DNA of 64,000 nt from Theocolax elegans (GCA_026168455.1 CM047426.1:80193986-80257985), one strand, 5' to 3'; shown: positions 12,286 through 25,031, counted from the first letter of the stretch. The notes: generated by a model from the sequence alone, not told the origin. Translations and numbers: made by a program.

Positions 12286-13050
12286 ATCCTCAGGAAAATG
12301 CAGGTACAAGCGAAGGATAGAAGCCTCGTGAAAAGCTTATGCAGAGACATCCAATTTCAGCTCCTTGCAGTGAAATTTCGAAAACTGAAAAGAAGTACCC
12401 GAAAAATCCCGAGTCCCGGGAGTCACGGGCTTAATAATTTTACTCCTTCGTAGGTCGTCTCGTCCTCCTCCTTCTCCTCCTCCTCGTTCTTCTGGAAAAA
12501 GGCAACACTCGCTTTAGAAAAAATGAAGGCTCATTCGCGTACACACGGGCTATACTCTCGTAGCGGAAGAACCGAGGAACAAAGGCGGGATGAGTCCGAA
12601 AATACAGTCCACCCGGAAGGCGTCAAATATTTACGGGCTCTTCGCCGGTGACGAGTGCACGTCGAATCTCGGCTCTCTCTCTCTCTCGCTCTCGCTTGAC
12701 GAAGAGAAAGCCTTAAAACCCGCATGAAGCCCCTGCGGCAGCTTGCCACTATAATAATCATAGAATACGTGAAGAAACACGGGCGCGTTCGACCCGAAAA
12801 GGAGAGGACCTTTTTCCGCTAAACGCGAGACAGGGCGATAGAGAAAATAACCTCCCAGCCTGGGCGAAGTTTCGGGTCATGGATTTTGATGGATACACCG
12901 GTGTTGAAAATTGGAAACACCTTGTTTTATTAGTTGAAATAAGCAAAAGCTCTGAAAAGCAAGAGGATTTACGCAGCTTTGCGTATTGTAGTGTGAAATC
13001 TTGATACATCTTCAGAATCAGTGTCCATATATTGTTTTTCAAGTAGTGGT
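12286..13050. other. GC-rich island with CT-rich tracts
   Basis: Contains a CTC/TCC-rich tract at about 12461-12492 and a CT dinucleotide run at about 12669-12696. Minus-strand frames of 76 and 94 codons overlay it, but their R/S-rich translations reflect the repeat and GC content. GA/CT tracts can bind GAGA-type factors in insects, so a regulatory role is possible (inference). Confidence 0.3.
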
Positions 13051-13309
13051 AAGCAACTTAAATATTTATACTGCATGAAAATATTTATGGCTTTATGTTT
13101 GAAGAAAAATTTCAATATTTTAGTATCATTTAGTTTAGTAAACAACAATATGATATCGTTTTCTTTAATTTGGGTATGTTAGTATTAGTTTAAAACATTT
13201 AAAAGCAAAGTTTGATTTATCATAACTCGTCTGTAGTATCCGCATCACGAAAAATAAAATCAACATGAAATATTTACTTTAAAGCCGTGGCGTTCCACTT
13301 GAAGAGAAA

Positions 13310-13930
13310 CGTCAAGATTTGCGGCAATTTCGAAATTGAGAACAATGGTCGAGTAAGATGAATTTTACAAGAGGGTAGGGTAGGGTGGGGAGTAGGAGGA
13401 ATACGAAGAAAGTTTCTAATGGCGCCGAGGAAAATATCGATCATTCCTTTTTCTCTTCACATTCGGCCGCATCAATTCGGAGATTTATCACTGCTGCTCC
13501 GGAAATAAGCTTTTCTTTTTCTTGCTTTCTATAGATACAGATATATAAAAAGGTATATACGAAGAGACGCGAACCAGAAAGGAAAATCATTCGGCGAGTA
13601 TAAGCCGAAGAGGCTCGTCCCGAGACGCGGTAATTCAATTTTCTCCGCGCGCAGTCTTTCATCACCATAGATATAGGAGGTAGAAGGGGGAGGTAAGATT
13701 TTCTTCTCGAACGGGCTCTTCGTTAGCCACGCCGACGCCTATGCCGGGTTTTCTCTCTTTTTCTCCGTGGACTCGATTCTCATCAGCCGGATAAATTATT
13801 TCGCTTTCGGTGCTAGGCAATTTCCTTGCGCGTGGATCGTGATTCCAGCGACTCGCAACCTCTTAATAATTCACCAACGATAAGAAATTCGGCCGTCGAT
13901 GTCCATTAGTACGATATTTCCGGTTGCTCC
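13310..13930. other. GC-rich island with exon-like splice signals
   Basis: On the plus strand a strong acceptor-like tract (agcttttctttttcttgc, then TTTCTATAG) ends near 13531. A frame is open to about 13630, where a moderate donor-like GTAATT follows; its translation ends KPKRLVPRR. A better donor, GAG followed by GTAAGA, is at about 13690, but that frame hits a stop first. The minus strand has an overlapping 75-codon frame. The readings compete and no gene is assigned. Confidence 0.2.
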
Positions 13931-14360
13931 GGATTATTCTCTTTTCGTTTTGTACTCAATATTGGGAATTATCTATTACGAAGAGTTTCATCGCTTTTCT
14001 TTGACAGTCTTATATTAGATAAGCTTATAGAAATATTATACTTCGATAAGAAAATATCATTATTACGATGTTCAAATAATTAGATACTTTATCTTAAAAT
14101 GTTATTACAAATATTTTAACATTCATGACAATTACAATGTAAATACATAAAATATCAATGTTTGCAATCAATAGGACCGGTAGTTAGAAAAATTTTCATC
14201 ACATTCATGAAATATTAATATAAGAATAATATAATAAAATGAATAATGCAGTGTTACATAAATAACTATATTTTTTTGTAAATATATTTATCACTATAAA
14301 TTTTCCATCAATTTTCGCAATAAAAATCTACCGATTAATCGAGTGCAAAACAGCATTTTA
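13931..14360. other. AT-rich spacer
   Basis: No supported feature. Confidence 0.5.
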
Positions 14361-14760
14361 TTCGGATTCCTGGAGAGAGAGAGAGAGAGGTACATATTTC
14401 AAACTAACGTAGTCGTTCTTCAACTGCACAACACCGAGAACGTGGTTGTAACGAAGTTTCTAACGGCGGCTCTTGCAAAGAGGAGCGCGAGTAATTCCTT
14501 TTGCTCCGTCCAAGGTATAGGTAAAGAGGGCGAGGGGAAGAGCAGGCGAAGTGATTCGATAAAGTTGAAGGGATGGGCCGTGGTGAAGAAAATTCTTCGG
14601 CACTCATGTGTCGAGGTAAAATAAGAAAACTGAAGCAACGTAGATACCTTTCCCTTTTCCATGGAGTTTTATCTTTTCTGTATTGCAAATGTACGATCGC
14701 TCTTGGGTTTTTATGTTGTTGAATAGTAAAGAGAACGTTCAACTGAACGTTCAACATGTC
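14361..14760. other. GC-moderate island with GA run and 11-bp direct repeat
   Basis: A GA dinucleotide run lies at about 14372-14390. At 14733-14755 the 11-mer GAACGTTCAAC occurs twice with a period of 12, embedding GTTCAACTGAAC, an inverted repeat. Open frames of 80-117 codons on both strands overlap and none has matching splice signals. The repeat could be a factor-binding site, but nothing fixes which. Confidence 0.3.
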
Positions 14761-15240
14761 AAATAAAGAATCGTTTGATACCTTTTTATTTTCAATCTAT
14801 ACTGTTAAATATTTATCTATGATTATGCACCACAGATTTCTATTTCTATTATTAAGAAATTTATTATTTTTGTTCAGTGTTTAAATAAACCGCACACACA
14901 AATTATTTAAATAAATTACAACTTCCAAAGTATGTAAATTGCTAAGTGAGATTTTGTTATTCATAACGGTATTTTAAATACAAAGTGTTATGTATATATT
15001 GCGTAATAATATATGTCAGAATTCTTTTTATTAATAAAAATTATAGTAAATTAGATTTACGAAAGGTAAGAATTTGTAGTAAAAGAGAATAAAATTAATT
15101 TGTAGAAAATCTGCATTTCTAACGTGCACATGTACGTATACTATACTAATGTAGATATAAAAAAAAGTAATCTATCTTTAAAAAATAATAAAAGAGAAAG
15201 TGTGTAATTAGTGAAAAATTTAAATAGTCTGGTTATACAA
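14761..15240. other. AT-rich spacer
   Basis: No supported feature. Confidence 0.5.
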
Positions 15241-15790
15241 AGAAAATCGTAAGCGTATTAGCCGCGTTCGCATAAAATATATGTCCTTTGCTTTTCGAAG
15301 CGCAAACGAGTGGGCAACTAATTTCTTTAGACCCGTAATTTAGAAAGGTCCGCAACCACAACGTTCCGGGACGAAGCAAAGGCGAACTCCGGTTGGTTCA
15401 CTTTGACTCTCAAACAGATCTAGTTTCGCGCGTTCGGTGTACGTGTTACATCGTATCCTCCTTGTTTCTCTTCCCACATCGAAAAGTTGGTCTTCCTAGC
15501 CTTGGGCATCATCTGCACTTTACAGATTCGATGTCCATTCGCACGTCCTCGGCAGACGATAAGCGCTCGCCGCGCACCGACGGACTAACGATAATATCAC
15601 CGGAAAAGCACTCGTAATCGATAAAGCCCGCCGAGCCTACAACCCAATGCACTCGGTACTTCGGTCTTTCTCTTAAACTTTCTCCGTATGGACGTTTGAC
15701 TCTCGGCTCACGTAGATGGCATCGGAAAAAAGTAATTCGGGGAGCTCCGCTCGGAAAAATACTATTGCCCGGACGTTATATGTGTTATGC
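15241..15790. other. GC-rich island
   Basis: CpG-rich sequence with a 74-codon plus-strand frame at 15393-15617 whose translation resembles no family I know. No convincing splice pair or promoter was found. Confidence 0.3.
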
Positions 15791-16840
15791 TCTTGGAGCA
15801 CGCGCAATTATACTTTTTATATCTCCTAAAGTGCCATTTTAGAGAAAGTCCATTTCTTTTAGAATTACTGATTTTTTTTTACGTCACGATGGGATGTTAC
15901 GAGAGAGAAAGAGACAAAATTATAGTACGCCAATGTCTTACTTTCTTTCCGAGCATAGACATTACCGTATTTCTCTTTTTACTTTACTTTCTTTTATCGT
16001 TTTAAATAAAATAACTTATATTTCTGATTTGTAACTTTATAATTGATCTTAGTGATTTGTAAGTTTTATGGATTGGTAGTTTGGAATCCAATATACACAT
16101 ACGTATGTATAAATCAAATGCAATAAAGGTTATTTACACAATACGAATAAATATTTATTATTCATTCATTTTCTTACTCGATATTAATTGCGGCATATAG
16201 TGCGGTTATCGATATCCAAGTGAATAATTGAATAACTGTAGAAGTACACTTATTGCAATTTTATTTAATTCGGGTATAAATCAACTGTTAACCTGACTGA
16301 ATTAAAAGTGTTTATGTTTGAAATACATCGCAGGAATTATTTGATTCAAAACTAATTTGCACGTAAAATTGTCTTTATCGATTGTTATAACAAAAACTTT
16401 TATATACAATTAGATTATCGAACAAGAAGCATTTATAATGCATCAAGTAACGTCAATGTTAAAATTGTAACGAAACTTGTATCTATATTTATGTATTTCA
16501 CCCAATACTGACCAATACTACTGCTACTTCTTTATGTGGATAAAATGTACGTAAAAATGGTTCATTTTCGTCTTTAAGGTACGTTTTTAAATTATGTATT
16601 TCATTTATTAAATATACACATTGATTTAAAATATTATTCACGTAGTAGATATAAGTAAATAAAATCTTGAAATAAATTGTGTATACATGGCTAACTATTT
16701 AGTTACTATACTACTTGCTTTATGAAATTTCATAGATATATTATGTTCGCTATAAGAAATAAAACGACCTACAAATCGTAAAATAATTATAATTATTTGT
16801 TAAAAAGTATAAATTTGTATTTAATTTCTTGAACACTTTT
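15791..16840. other. AT-rich spacer
   Basis: No supported feature. Plus-strand frame 15787-16005 is F/L-rich and looks like chance. Confidence 0.5.
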
Positions 16841-17025
16841 TCTTCGAACTCTCTTTCTCTCTTTCTCTTTGACGAAGAGGAAACTCCTCGAAAAATGTAA
16901 TTAATTCGAGGGAAATATAGGAACATCGACGCAGCTCTCCCTTGCACATTAGAGGACGGAGGTACTATTTATCCAAGAAATTTAACTTCACGTTGTAGAT
17001 TTCACATACGGTGGAATAAAAAAAA

Positions 17026-17058
17026 ATGGTAGCTCCGCCAAGGGAAAAGTATAAAAAG
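17026..17058 (+). other. Possible short first coding exon
   Basis: An ATG in good context (A-run before, G after) opens 11 codons reading MVAPPREKYKK, followed directly by GTGAGAG, a good splice donor, in phase 0. It sits in a GC-rich island (16840-17340). Against it, the segment is tiny, the upstream region lacks a clear core promoter, and the overlapping minus-strand frame (16988-17377, 129 codons) is open too. This is a suggestion only. Confidence 0.15.
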
Positions 17059-17344
17059 GTGAGAGACAACGCGGCAAAGAAGCTCGAGCCATATAATAAG
17101 AGAGGCGAGCCAGAGCAAACTGGCAGTAAAGCTCACAGTCTCCTTGGTCTACTCCAATTATCCGGGTTGTAAGTCGCAAAATTTGTAGCGCGTGCCTCGC
17201 TCCTCTCGCCTGCATAATTAATTGCTTCACCGATCTCGCGACCGCAGCCGTGTTTCTTTTGCGGAGCCCCGTCCAATTATCGCCAACCCGCATCGTCGTC
17301 GACTCTCTTTTATTAGCCTTGGCGAGTACGTCGAAAAGGTATAG

Positions 17345-17490
17345 GTAATGAGCGCACATGTATGTGCATATGTGCACATTTATCTACATACGTGTACACA
17401 TAATACATATATGCATATAACCACTTACGCATACATACATACACACATACACACATGCACACACATATATATATGTATGTATGTATCAAA
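17345..17490. repeat. Mixed ACAT / CA / TATG microsatellite
   Basis: Interrupted runs of catacatacatac, acacacatgcacac, tatatata and gtatgtatgtat. The 3' part near 17470-17487 is nearly the reverse complement of the 5' part, so it could form a small hairpin. A typical insect compound microsatellite. Confidence 0.8.
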
Positions 17491-19215
17491 GACTTCCCGA
17501 TCGTGATTGATGTAGTTATCGAGAGGTCGTAGGTCGATGATGAATTAATGTTGCTTAATGACGTGGCATCGTTCTTGAACGTTTATAGTTTAAGGGATTC
17601 AGATTTTTGAGGTTTCGTACCCCGGGAAATTTGATCAGTCTTTTCAATCCCTTTAATATAGCTGAAGATCAAGTAGTAGCAGTAAAAATAACATTATTCT
17701 ATTATCAACGATTATGAGAAATCGGTATCTCACTTTATTTAGTTAATCATTAACAATTTACTAGACAAATATATTTTGGATATCGAATAGCGCAAATTAA
17801 TAAATTATTTTTGTACTTTTTTATACATAGATTTGACAGTATATTTGCGATAAACAAGTTAACTTTTCGTTTATTTACGGATTATAAAATGAAAGAAATT
17901 GAAATACCCGAGAGATGAGATACAAACCATCGATCCCATTTTCGCACTGAAACAAACAACTCAACGACATTCTAAGCCGTGAAGGATCATAAACAGTTGG
18001 TTTCTCCTATACAAGCTACTCGTTATGGTTGAAGAGACCTGGGTATTCAATCAGTTGTCCTAAGAATTGGTAAAGCGAAGACGAACATGAAATATATTTT
18101 ATCTGTATGCTAAAACTGTTTAATATTATAGTTACCACATTACGCTATCGAAGGTTTTGGAATAAGTATTTTATAAACATTTAGTCTAAATAAAGTAGAA
18201 GATATATCATATTGCAACAAGTATAAAAATATAAAAATAATAGAATAATGAAAACCCTTCAAATTGTCAAACATTAATTTGCTTTCGTGAATAGAAAGCT
18301 GATATAAATTATTCCATACTTCGCAAAGATATAACTACAAATTAAAAAAAAATTAACAATCATAAGCATATGTAAAAAAATGTATTATATAATAGTAGTT
18401 GATTATGTTGAAGATTACAAAAATTACTTTTAAAAAACTCTACTTATCTTAAATTACTAATTATAGGAATACTTTCACATCACACATTGTTTTAATTAAG
18501 TGATTCCTCTTAAATTAATGCATTCTTATTAAAAACTTCACTGTTTTATTTGTTACAAATGTCTGTTTGTATACGTCTTTTATTATTTATAAATTTGTGA
18601 AAAATAATGTATTTATTTAAAGTAATTTATAATTCCAGTATATGAATATTTCCATCGCGTTTCTAGGAAATTCCCTGCATGAAAAACATCTGGGTTAGAT
18701 TATTTGTGGAAATGGTTTTAGTCAATAACTGAAGCAAAATACTTCTGTATAGCCTTAAAAATATAGATTTTTTTTTTTTCAACAATATTTCTGATATAAA
18801 TTTTTTACAGCAAACTAAATGCCACAGTTTTATATATTTAGTTGTACCTTTTTAATCAAAATAAAGCGTAAAACTTACTTTACTTCATGACCACGTTTCG
18901 ATAATTTTACATATTGTTAATATGCAAACTAAAAAGATTGTCATTAATTCCCTCAACATATATACGTAAATACATTAAATTAAATAATTTACGTTTTCAC
19001 ATAGTTACAATGTTTCAATAAAGTTGCATTTCCCTTCGCATCAACAAATTAACATAGTTTAAAAAGCCATTACACGGCGATCGTAAAGAAGTTTTAGAGG
19101 ATAATCTTAAACTTTTACGACTATCATACGACGCCCTTCAAAGAAAGCCATAAAAATGTTAAAATTAATACATCACTTTTCCCCATTCTAAATAGTGTAA
19201 ATTTTCAATCAATCC
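17491..19215. other. AT-rich spacer
   Basis: Long AT-rich tract with a T run near 18768-18780. No gene, RNA or bounded repeat was seen. Confidence 0.5.
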
Positions 19216-20130
19216 AGCGAAAAAGGTAAGGATCAATTATTTAGGTGGGAGATTCAATGAAAAATATCTGGACAAGCTGAAAAAGGATAAGGCGAAACAG
19301 GATATCGGCGAAAGACATCACGCGGACACGTGAGAAACGAGCACAAGGTACACATAGCCACAGACATACTTGTCTGTGTTTTTTCTTTTCCCGAGTTCTA
19401 TCCCTCTTCCCTTTTTTTTGGCACCGCGGTAATTACGTGCGAATGCTCAGCGAGCGGACTCTTGTCTCTGACGGTTAGAGAAACGGAATTTCAACTTTTT
19501 TCTACACCTTTTTTTATTATTTCCTCCTACAACTACTTTCTCTGTCGTCAAGTGTGCGTCTGTCTGTGTGTGTATACACATACATATTTCTAACTGTTAG
19601 AAAAACGGCGAATTAGCCGTAATGAAATTAAGACAAACGAATTTAGAAAGCACAATTTGAACATAATTAAAATTCAGAAGTATGAATAACAAATAAGTAT
19701 ATAAAGTTAATAATAAATCCTTGAAATCTGCATACAAATGAGAATTTTGGAGGAAGAAATGCTTCTTCGTTTAATTTTGAGCAAAAGTTTCTCTTGAAAC
19801 CCGCATAATACTTGGTGGTTCGTATGAAAAGCCAGATTCGCACCTGTGTGTGCCTCTTGGGACGACGGTGGTAAAAGAAAAAAAAAATAAAAGAAGGGAC
19901 TCGGTCGACGTTCCAGTTTCTCGGCCAATCGCCTGGGCGTTTAATTGAAAAAGCTAGAGTCACTCTTGTCGGCGGTTCGCTTATTTTTCACGCTGAGCTT
20001 CCCAACTTCTTTGTCTCTTCGGTGCTGATGTGAACCTTTCAGCGAGACACGCGTCCCGAATTCGAATAAGTGTCTGAGATTGGAAAAAAGACAGTTGTTT
20101 GTAGAGGCGTGGACGGTACGAATCGATCTC
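19216..20130. other. Two GC-moderate islands
   Basis: 19216-19600 and 19840-20130 are richer in GC than their surroundings. A donor-like AAAAAG followed by GTAAGG occurs at about 19225 on the plus strand, but only a few codons are open before it. Frames of 73-98 codons on either strand are not supported by splice context. No product is assigned. Confidence 0.3.
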
Positions 20131-21224
20131 GGTTTAATTTTGATGCGTTTTGTTACTCTCGACGAGTTTGATAAGACCTTGGATAATTTGAATGTTACAT
20201 ATCTTAGGTATAATATTAGAATTCATTATTAGCTATCTGTTCGCGCTTATAAGCGTTTTTTAGATATTTTTTATACAGTGTACGTAAAATCGCATTTCAC
20301 GTACTACTGGTTTTTTAAAAATCGCATTTACGCCCACGATATCAAAAAATATTGTTCGATACACGTGCGAAAGATGATTTTTGACTTGTGCGAATATCAC
20401 CCTCGCTACGCTTGGGCGATAATGTGTAGTATACCTGGAAATTGTGTGGGAATTGAGTTTCGAAGCGCTGCCAGTATAGAACCCAAAATCGAGTTGTGTA
20501 TTAGTGGCATACTAAAGTAATAAAGTAAAAGCCAAGAATGAGGAATTCCCGAGACAGTATGAGATAAAGAACAGATCTCCGTTCATCTAAAAGAGCAGAC
20601 TGCAGATATTAGAGGTAGACGAAGCGTCACTGGAGATACATTCGAACATATGGTCGGCCACCGTCTCATAGAGTAACATAAATTCGGTACAGAGAACTGA
20701 GAGGGTTAAGGTCGATTCAGTGAGCATCCCCTCCATCTCATATGCATCGCATAAAATTAAAGTAAATGATTTAATAATAAGTAAAATATTGATGTACTTA
20801 ATCATATAAATAAAGTTTCATTGATAAAAGACGAAAAATAAATTATTTATAAAAAAATTCAGGTACATTAAACGACATTTAGTTTTTTATTAGGTACAGT
20901 TACATTATCTTTAATTATTTTTTAACATAACAAAGAGTGAGAAATTAAAAAAATTTCAATTGCAATATTTCCATCAAACAACGTTTAGACAGATGAAATT
21001 TTAAATTTAAAACTTCACAAATCTTTATCACCATACGTTTGAAACTAAGTAAATGGTCGAATTTTAAAATTCCTAAAGCGAATTTGGCAAATAATGGAAA
21101 ATCGTTATTCAGCTGCCGAAACTTGGAAAAAGTAAAAAGACCAAAGAAAAAAATTTCTTAAAAGTTTTTAGGAATTCAAGTTGGGTAACAAGAATTACGA
21201 AGGCCAAGGAGATCGACAGGATGT
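20131..21224. other. AT-rich spacer
   Basis: An 80-codon plus-strand frame at 20278-20520 (ending CISGILK) and a 72-codon minus-strand frame at 20587-20805 lie here. Neither has flanking splice or promoter signals strong enough to call. The rest is AT-rich. Confidence 0.4.
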
Positions 21225-21271
21225 CTAAACCTTGAACGATTTTGCACTTAAGTAGCTAAGGATCGACTGAC

Positions 21272-21426
21272 CTCTTGTAACCCGATGTTGGTGGTAAATT
21301 TTGAGGTATAAGATGAGGAAAGCATCGCGAGAAGCCACGTTGACAATCTTGGGATTCTCTGGTTCCTGGATGAACCGAGGAATTTGATTCTGAGAGGCTA
21401 GGAATGGAGCGCATCGATAATCGCTG
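21272..21426 (-). CDS. Candidate internal or terminal exon of an unrecognised minus-strand gene
   Basis: On the minus strand a tandem acceptor (CACAG, CAG) opens at 21426. A GTCAGT donor-like site follows at 21271. The frame starting one base after the acceptor reads SDYRCAPFLASQNQ, then IPRFIQEPENPKIV, then NVASRDAFLILYL. Its codon choice (many C- and G-ending codons) looks coding and contrasts with the AT-rich flanks. It stays open past the donor to a stop at 21225, so this could also be a last exon. Another frame is open as well (RLSMRSIPSLSESN...), forming the end of a 214-codon run reaching 21900, so the frame is not certain. The one-base start phase fits the two-base end phase of the exon at 33524-33596. 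The FIQEPENP phrase loosely recalls the start of an immunoglobulin-type domain, but this is not a family assignment. Confidence 0.35.
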
Positions 21427-21444
21427 CTGTGATGTCATGCGATT

Positions 21445-22855
21445 TGGGTCGACGTACAAAAGAACTAAATTCTTGTTATTGTTATTCATGAATCGTCGAG
21501 TAGGCGATTTACCAAATACTTCCAAATATTTCAATTCATAGTAATTATTAAATTTCTTTTGATTATTTTTATTTACGTAACTATAGCACATGAATAATCT
21601 AGTTACGAAAAAAAGCCAATTCAATTTTCTATGGTAATTCCAACGGTAATAATACTTGAGATACATGTATATACGTTGTTTTAATCTTTTAAGTAAAATA
21701 ATGATATAATTTGAACATGAGTAATCAACAATTATTTTGTATAGAACAGAAGGTACATAATGTTTGCTAATGATAATAACTTTCTCTCTGTTGCTATTGT
21801 TAGGGATAGAAAAGTTCCAAAACATAGGTAATAAAAATTTACGAAAAATTGTATATACTGAAAAAAAAACAAACAATAATGGTAAAATTGTTAAAAACAA
21901 TTAAATAAATTAAAAAAAAGTTGACGAGTCTGCATTTTAATTAATTTTTTTGTTTGAATAGTTTATTTACTCATATTTGCTATACGTAATTACATGCTTT
22001 AAAGTTCAAATAAGCTATCAGTATAATGCTTAAACCACGGTAAAATAATTCAACCGTGTACTTAAATTAAATGTTCATATATAGTTATAACAAACATTTC
22101 ATAAAATATAGTGAAATTGAATCAATTCGCTGTATATAAATCTTGTACCTTAATTATAATTCTTAGCAAATATTGCTTTTTTATGTATTCGTGAGAATTT
22201 CTGCTCTGATACACTTCTAATTACGACGGAATAATTTATTCTACTCCATTAGACTCTTATTTAACCAAAAATAGACTTATAGCTATATACTAGGTATAAT
22301 AATTAACAAGTCGAAAAATATTGTTTCATAATTTTTTTTCTTTTAATATAATTTTTACAGTAGTAGTAGAAACTGTCAAATCTATATGTTGGTAAATACG
22401 CTAATTTTCGGTATCAGTAATTTATAGTTTATTCTTTATACCTTTAAAAAATCGGCGAAACAATTATTCAGATTATTATAACACCATTTTACAATATCTG
22501 TAAATTATAAATTGACCTATCAAAATTGATTGTTCAGAATTGAAAGTCAAAAATTAACTAAAAATATTAATATAATATAAATGATGGTATATTTATAATA
22601 ATACCCTGAACCATAACTCTAAAAGTTTACCAGTATAGACGAAAATGTGAAATTTGAATTTAAAAAAAGAAATCCAATTCTATAAAAGTGCATCTTGAAA
22701 ATCAGCTGCAAGATTTCTACAATTTTCATCACATCCGCTCCGAAATGATATTCCAAGAGTCCAGACGAAAACCTTGTGAAAATATAATTTATACCGCGAC
22801 TCTTCGACAATACTGAAAATTTCAAGCGTCTTGAAAATCGAAGACGTCTACGCAC
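21445..22855. other. AT-rich spacer
   Basis: The minus-strand open run to 21900 covers part of this, translating to a hydrophobic start and then K/N/Y-rich sequence typical of AT-rich chance frames. From 21900 to 22855 nothing is supported. Confidence 0.4.
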
Positions 22856-22865
22856 ATGAATCTGC

Positions 22866-22956
22866 TGTATAAAAGAGGTCGTTGCAATTCAACGTAGAAA
22901 ATCTCAGTTGCGCTATGGCAAATCGACAGTTAACGAAAATGAGTCACGGAGGAAGT
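22866..22956 (+). promoter_or_regulatory. Possible core promoter with short downstream frame
   Basis: TATAAAAG lies at 22868-22875 and an arthropod initiator-like TCAGTTG at 22904-22910, so the initiator A is about 38 bases after the first T. This is longer than the usual 30 or so. Between them CGTTG-CAATT-CAACG is a perfect 5-bp inverted repeat. An ATG follows at 22915 with 15 codons (MANRQLTKMSHGGSK), and a donor-like GTAAAT is inside the last codons. The elements and order are right but the spacing is poor, so chance is possible. Confidence 0.2.
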
Positions 22957-23049
22957 AAATGAAGCAAAGCTAAGTAAACAACCGGAAACGAGCATTCGGT
23001 GTGTGTGTAGAATGAGAGAAAGAGGGAGTCACTGCTGAACAGATGAGTC

Positions 23050-23120
23050 GAAGAGTAAGCGCACCGCTCTGTTATATACATATATATATATGTGTGTGGT
23101 GTGTGTGTGTATATATATTT
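23050..23120. repeat. TA/TG microsatellite
   Basis: Run of (TA)n, then (TG)n, then (TA)n at about 23074-23119, interrupted once by GG. Confidence 0.85.
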
Positions 23121-23413
23121 AGTTCCATTGCATAGACGGAGTATTCTACGTTCAATTGAAACCTTATAAATCTTACCTTTTCACATTTTAATGTAGACTT
23201 TGTACACTCGTTTTTAATTTGTTCATTTCTGATGGTAGATAAATACATCAAAAGGAAGCGTTCAAATGGAAAATTGTCGCTTTCATATAAATTTTTATTG
23301 AAAGCGGTTCATTACCTTTGATGAAAAACCTGTTGTCATTTGTTTTATTTACCAGCTCAAAATTCTTTATTAATACTTGTGCATGGGTTTAGTTGCTTTA
23401 TATGTTATAATTA

Positions 23414-25031
23414 GTTGTCGTAAAACTGCTTTGAAAATGCTTATACTTTGAAAGCTATATGTATATTGAATAGTAATAATTAGATAGAATGGCGATTGAT
23501 AGATTGTTTAATGATATTTTACAAATTATTAAAAGTAAAACATAAAATAACTAATATTCTGTAATTAATGTTATGATTTTTATCAAAGAATCTCAAACTG
23601 TTTTCAAAATTCAAGTCACGATAAAATACTACAAAGAGAAATTAAAATTTATAAAAAAGATTTAATTAAAATTTATGATTATGATGTTCATTCTCTTAAA
23701 GTATAATACCGAACTACTTTAATAAATAAAAATCTATCTTAGATAAGACTTTCGTACGTCTAAGCATATCATATAACCTTAATTACGGTATTCTTTAATA
23801 ATTTTATGGACAATAAATAATATTCTTTATCTATAGTCATTAAAAGTAGTGAATAATAATAGTATACAATGTAAATTAAGTTGCTAATAAATAGAAACTG
23901 TCGAGGAATTCATTTTCATTTCAAAGAGTATATAGATTTATTAGCTTTAATTATCAAGCGACCTATTTTAATATGGAACACTCCAAATACAAATGTATCG
24001 AATCCCTGAAGGTTTCTGTCCGCTTACGGTAGAGGCGCGTCGGTCCGATGCTGATTTTCCAAATCCAGGAGTCTTGCTTGGCTCCATCGAACAACAGAAA
24101 CGCCTCAACGAAGGTAAGGAAACGAAGAAGCAAGACGAGAAATCTGAACGCGAGCAAGCAAACGGCCTGAATTCCGATTGGAGGAAAATCTGCTGAGAAA
24201 ATACGCGGTTCATTGTGCCGTCTTGGCAGTTTAATAAATTTTGTATATACTTCAACTTCTTTTCCTCTTTTTCTCTCCTCTTACTCTTTCGCTGTTCGCC
24301 GACGTATGCTATAACGATATGTATATACGAGGCAATTGAAAATTCTCTCGGCGCGTGTGTAAACAGACAATTTTCGCAACGACTAATTTGACTTTCCAAT
24401 GCCACGAACTTCTTATTGATCATACATATTTGTAAATTACACGTACAATGTAAAAAAAATTTTTTGCTTTAATCAAATTTATTTATTTGAATTCAAATTA
24501 TTTGATTCTAATATATATTTGCTTGATTCAATTCAAAATTAATCAAGGTAACAAAATATACTATTTTATTTTCATACTCGGCATTTCGTTGTGATTTAAT
24601 TATTAAAATCAAATAAATTTTCTATGAATTTTTTATAAATTTTTTTATAAAAACATCATATTAATTTTTTTATAAAAACATTTTTTATAAAATTTGACCA
24701 TGTGATTGAAATTAAAAATCGTATGCCATCCTAATTATAAGCGAGATCTCATTAAATATTACCATTAATACAGATCAATCATTTTTGATTTGATAAAAAG
24801 TTTTATTGATTCTATAAAATTTATTTTATTTTTTATTTTGTTGGTTAATAAGAAAAATTGATTTAAATTTATTTACATATAATTATTATATTAAAACAAT
24901 TACTTTTTCAAATAAAAGAAATATTTTTTAAAGTATATATAACTTATTATATAATTCACAATTTTACTCAAATAAATATTTATTTCAAATAAATTAAATA
25001 TTAAAGTTTCTTAAGCATAAGTAATTAGCTT
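23414..25031. repeat. Local duplication C, copy 1
   Basis: About 1.62 kb nearly identical to 25840-27455 (offset about 2.42 kb). Differences are mostly single-base indels in homopolymers, for example gattttcc here against gatttcc in copy 2. The copy ends exactly where LTR-like sequence begins at 25032. Copy 2 carries on into other AT-rich DNA after the same agctt. Copy 1 therefore seems to be the allele with an insertion and copy 2 the allele without it. Confidence 0.9.
23960..24240. other. GC-rich exon-like island with competing frames
   Basis: On the plus strand an ATG at 23993 reads MYRIPEGFCPLTVEARRSDA and stays open to a strong donor (GAAG, GTAAGG) at about 24115, the peptide there ending EQQKRLNE. 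On the minus strand a good pyrimidine-rich acceptor near 24115 is followed by open frames in at least two phases, one reading MEPSKTPGFGKSASDRRAST up to GTAAGC. The copy of this island at about 26400-26620 has a one-base deletion that breaks every long frame. An exon may be present, but neither strand nor phase can be settled. Confidence 0.3.

Noticed and set aside
17345..17490. A CRISPR-like or satellite array
   Set aside because: The repeats are simple di- and tetranucleotides with no spacer structure. It is an ordinary compound microsatellite.
19190..19232. Plus-strand exon ending at GTAAGG near 19225
   Set aside because: Only a few codons are open before the donor and the acceptor lies too close to it.
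21256..21900. Longest open frame (214 codons, minus strand) as a gene
   Set aside because: Its first two thirds is AT-driven K/N/Y/F-rich sequence with no domain, and the GC-rich end has a better competing frame. Only the end is kept as a candidate exon.
23177..23233. Minus-strand mini-exon (donor GTAAGA at about 23177)
   Set aside because: The acceptor is weak and the 17 codons are AT-rich, which is expected by chance in a window this size.
23968..24423. 151-codon minus-strand open frame as a gene
   Set aside because: It is broken by single-base indels in the second copy, overlaps other open frames, and has no recognisable domain. Only a local exon-like island is noted.
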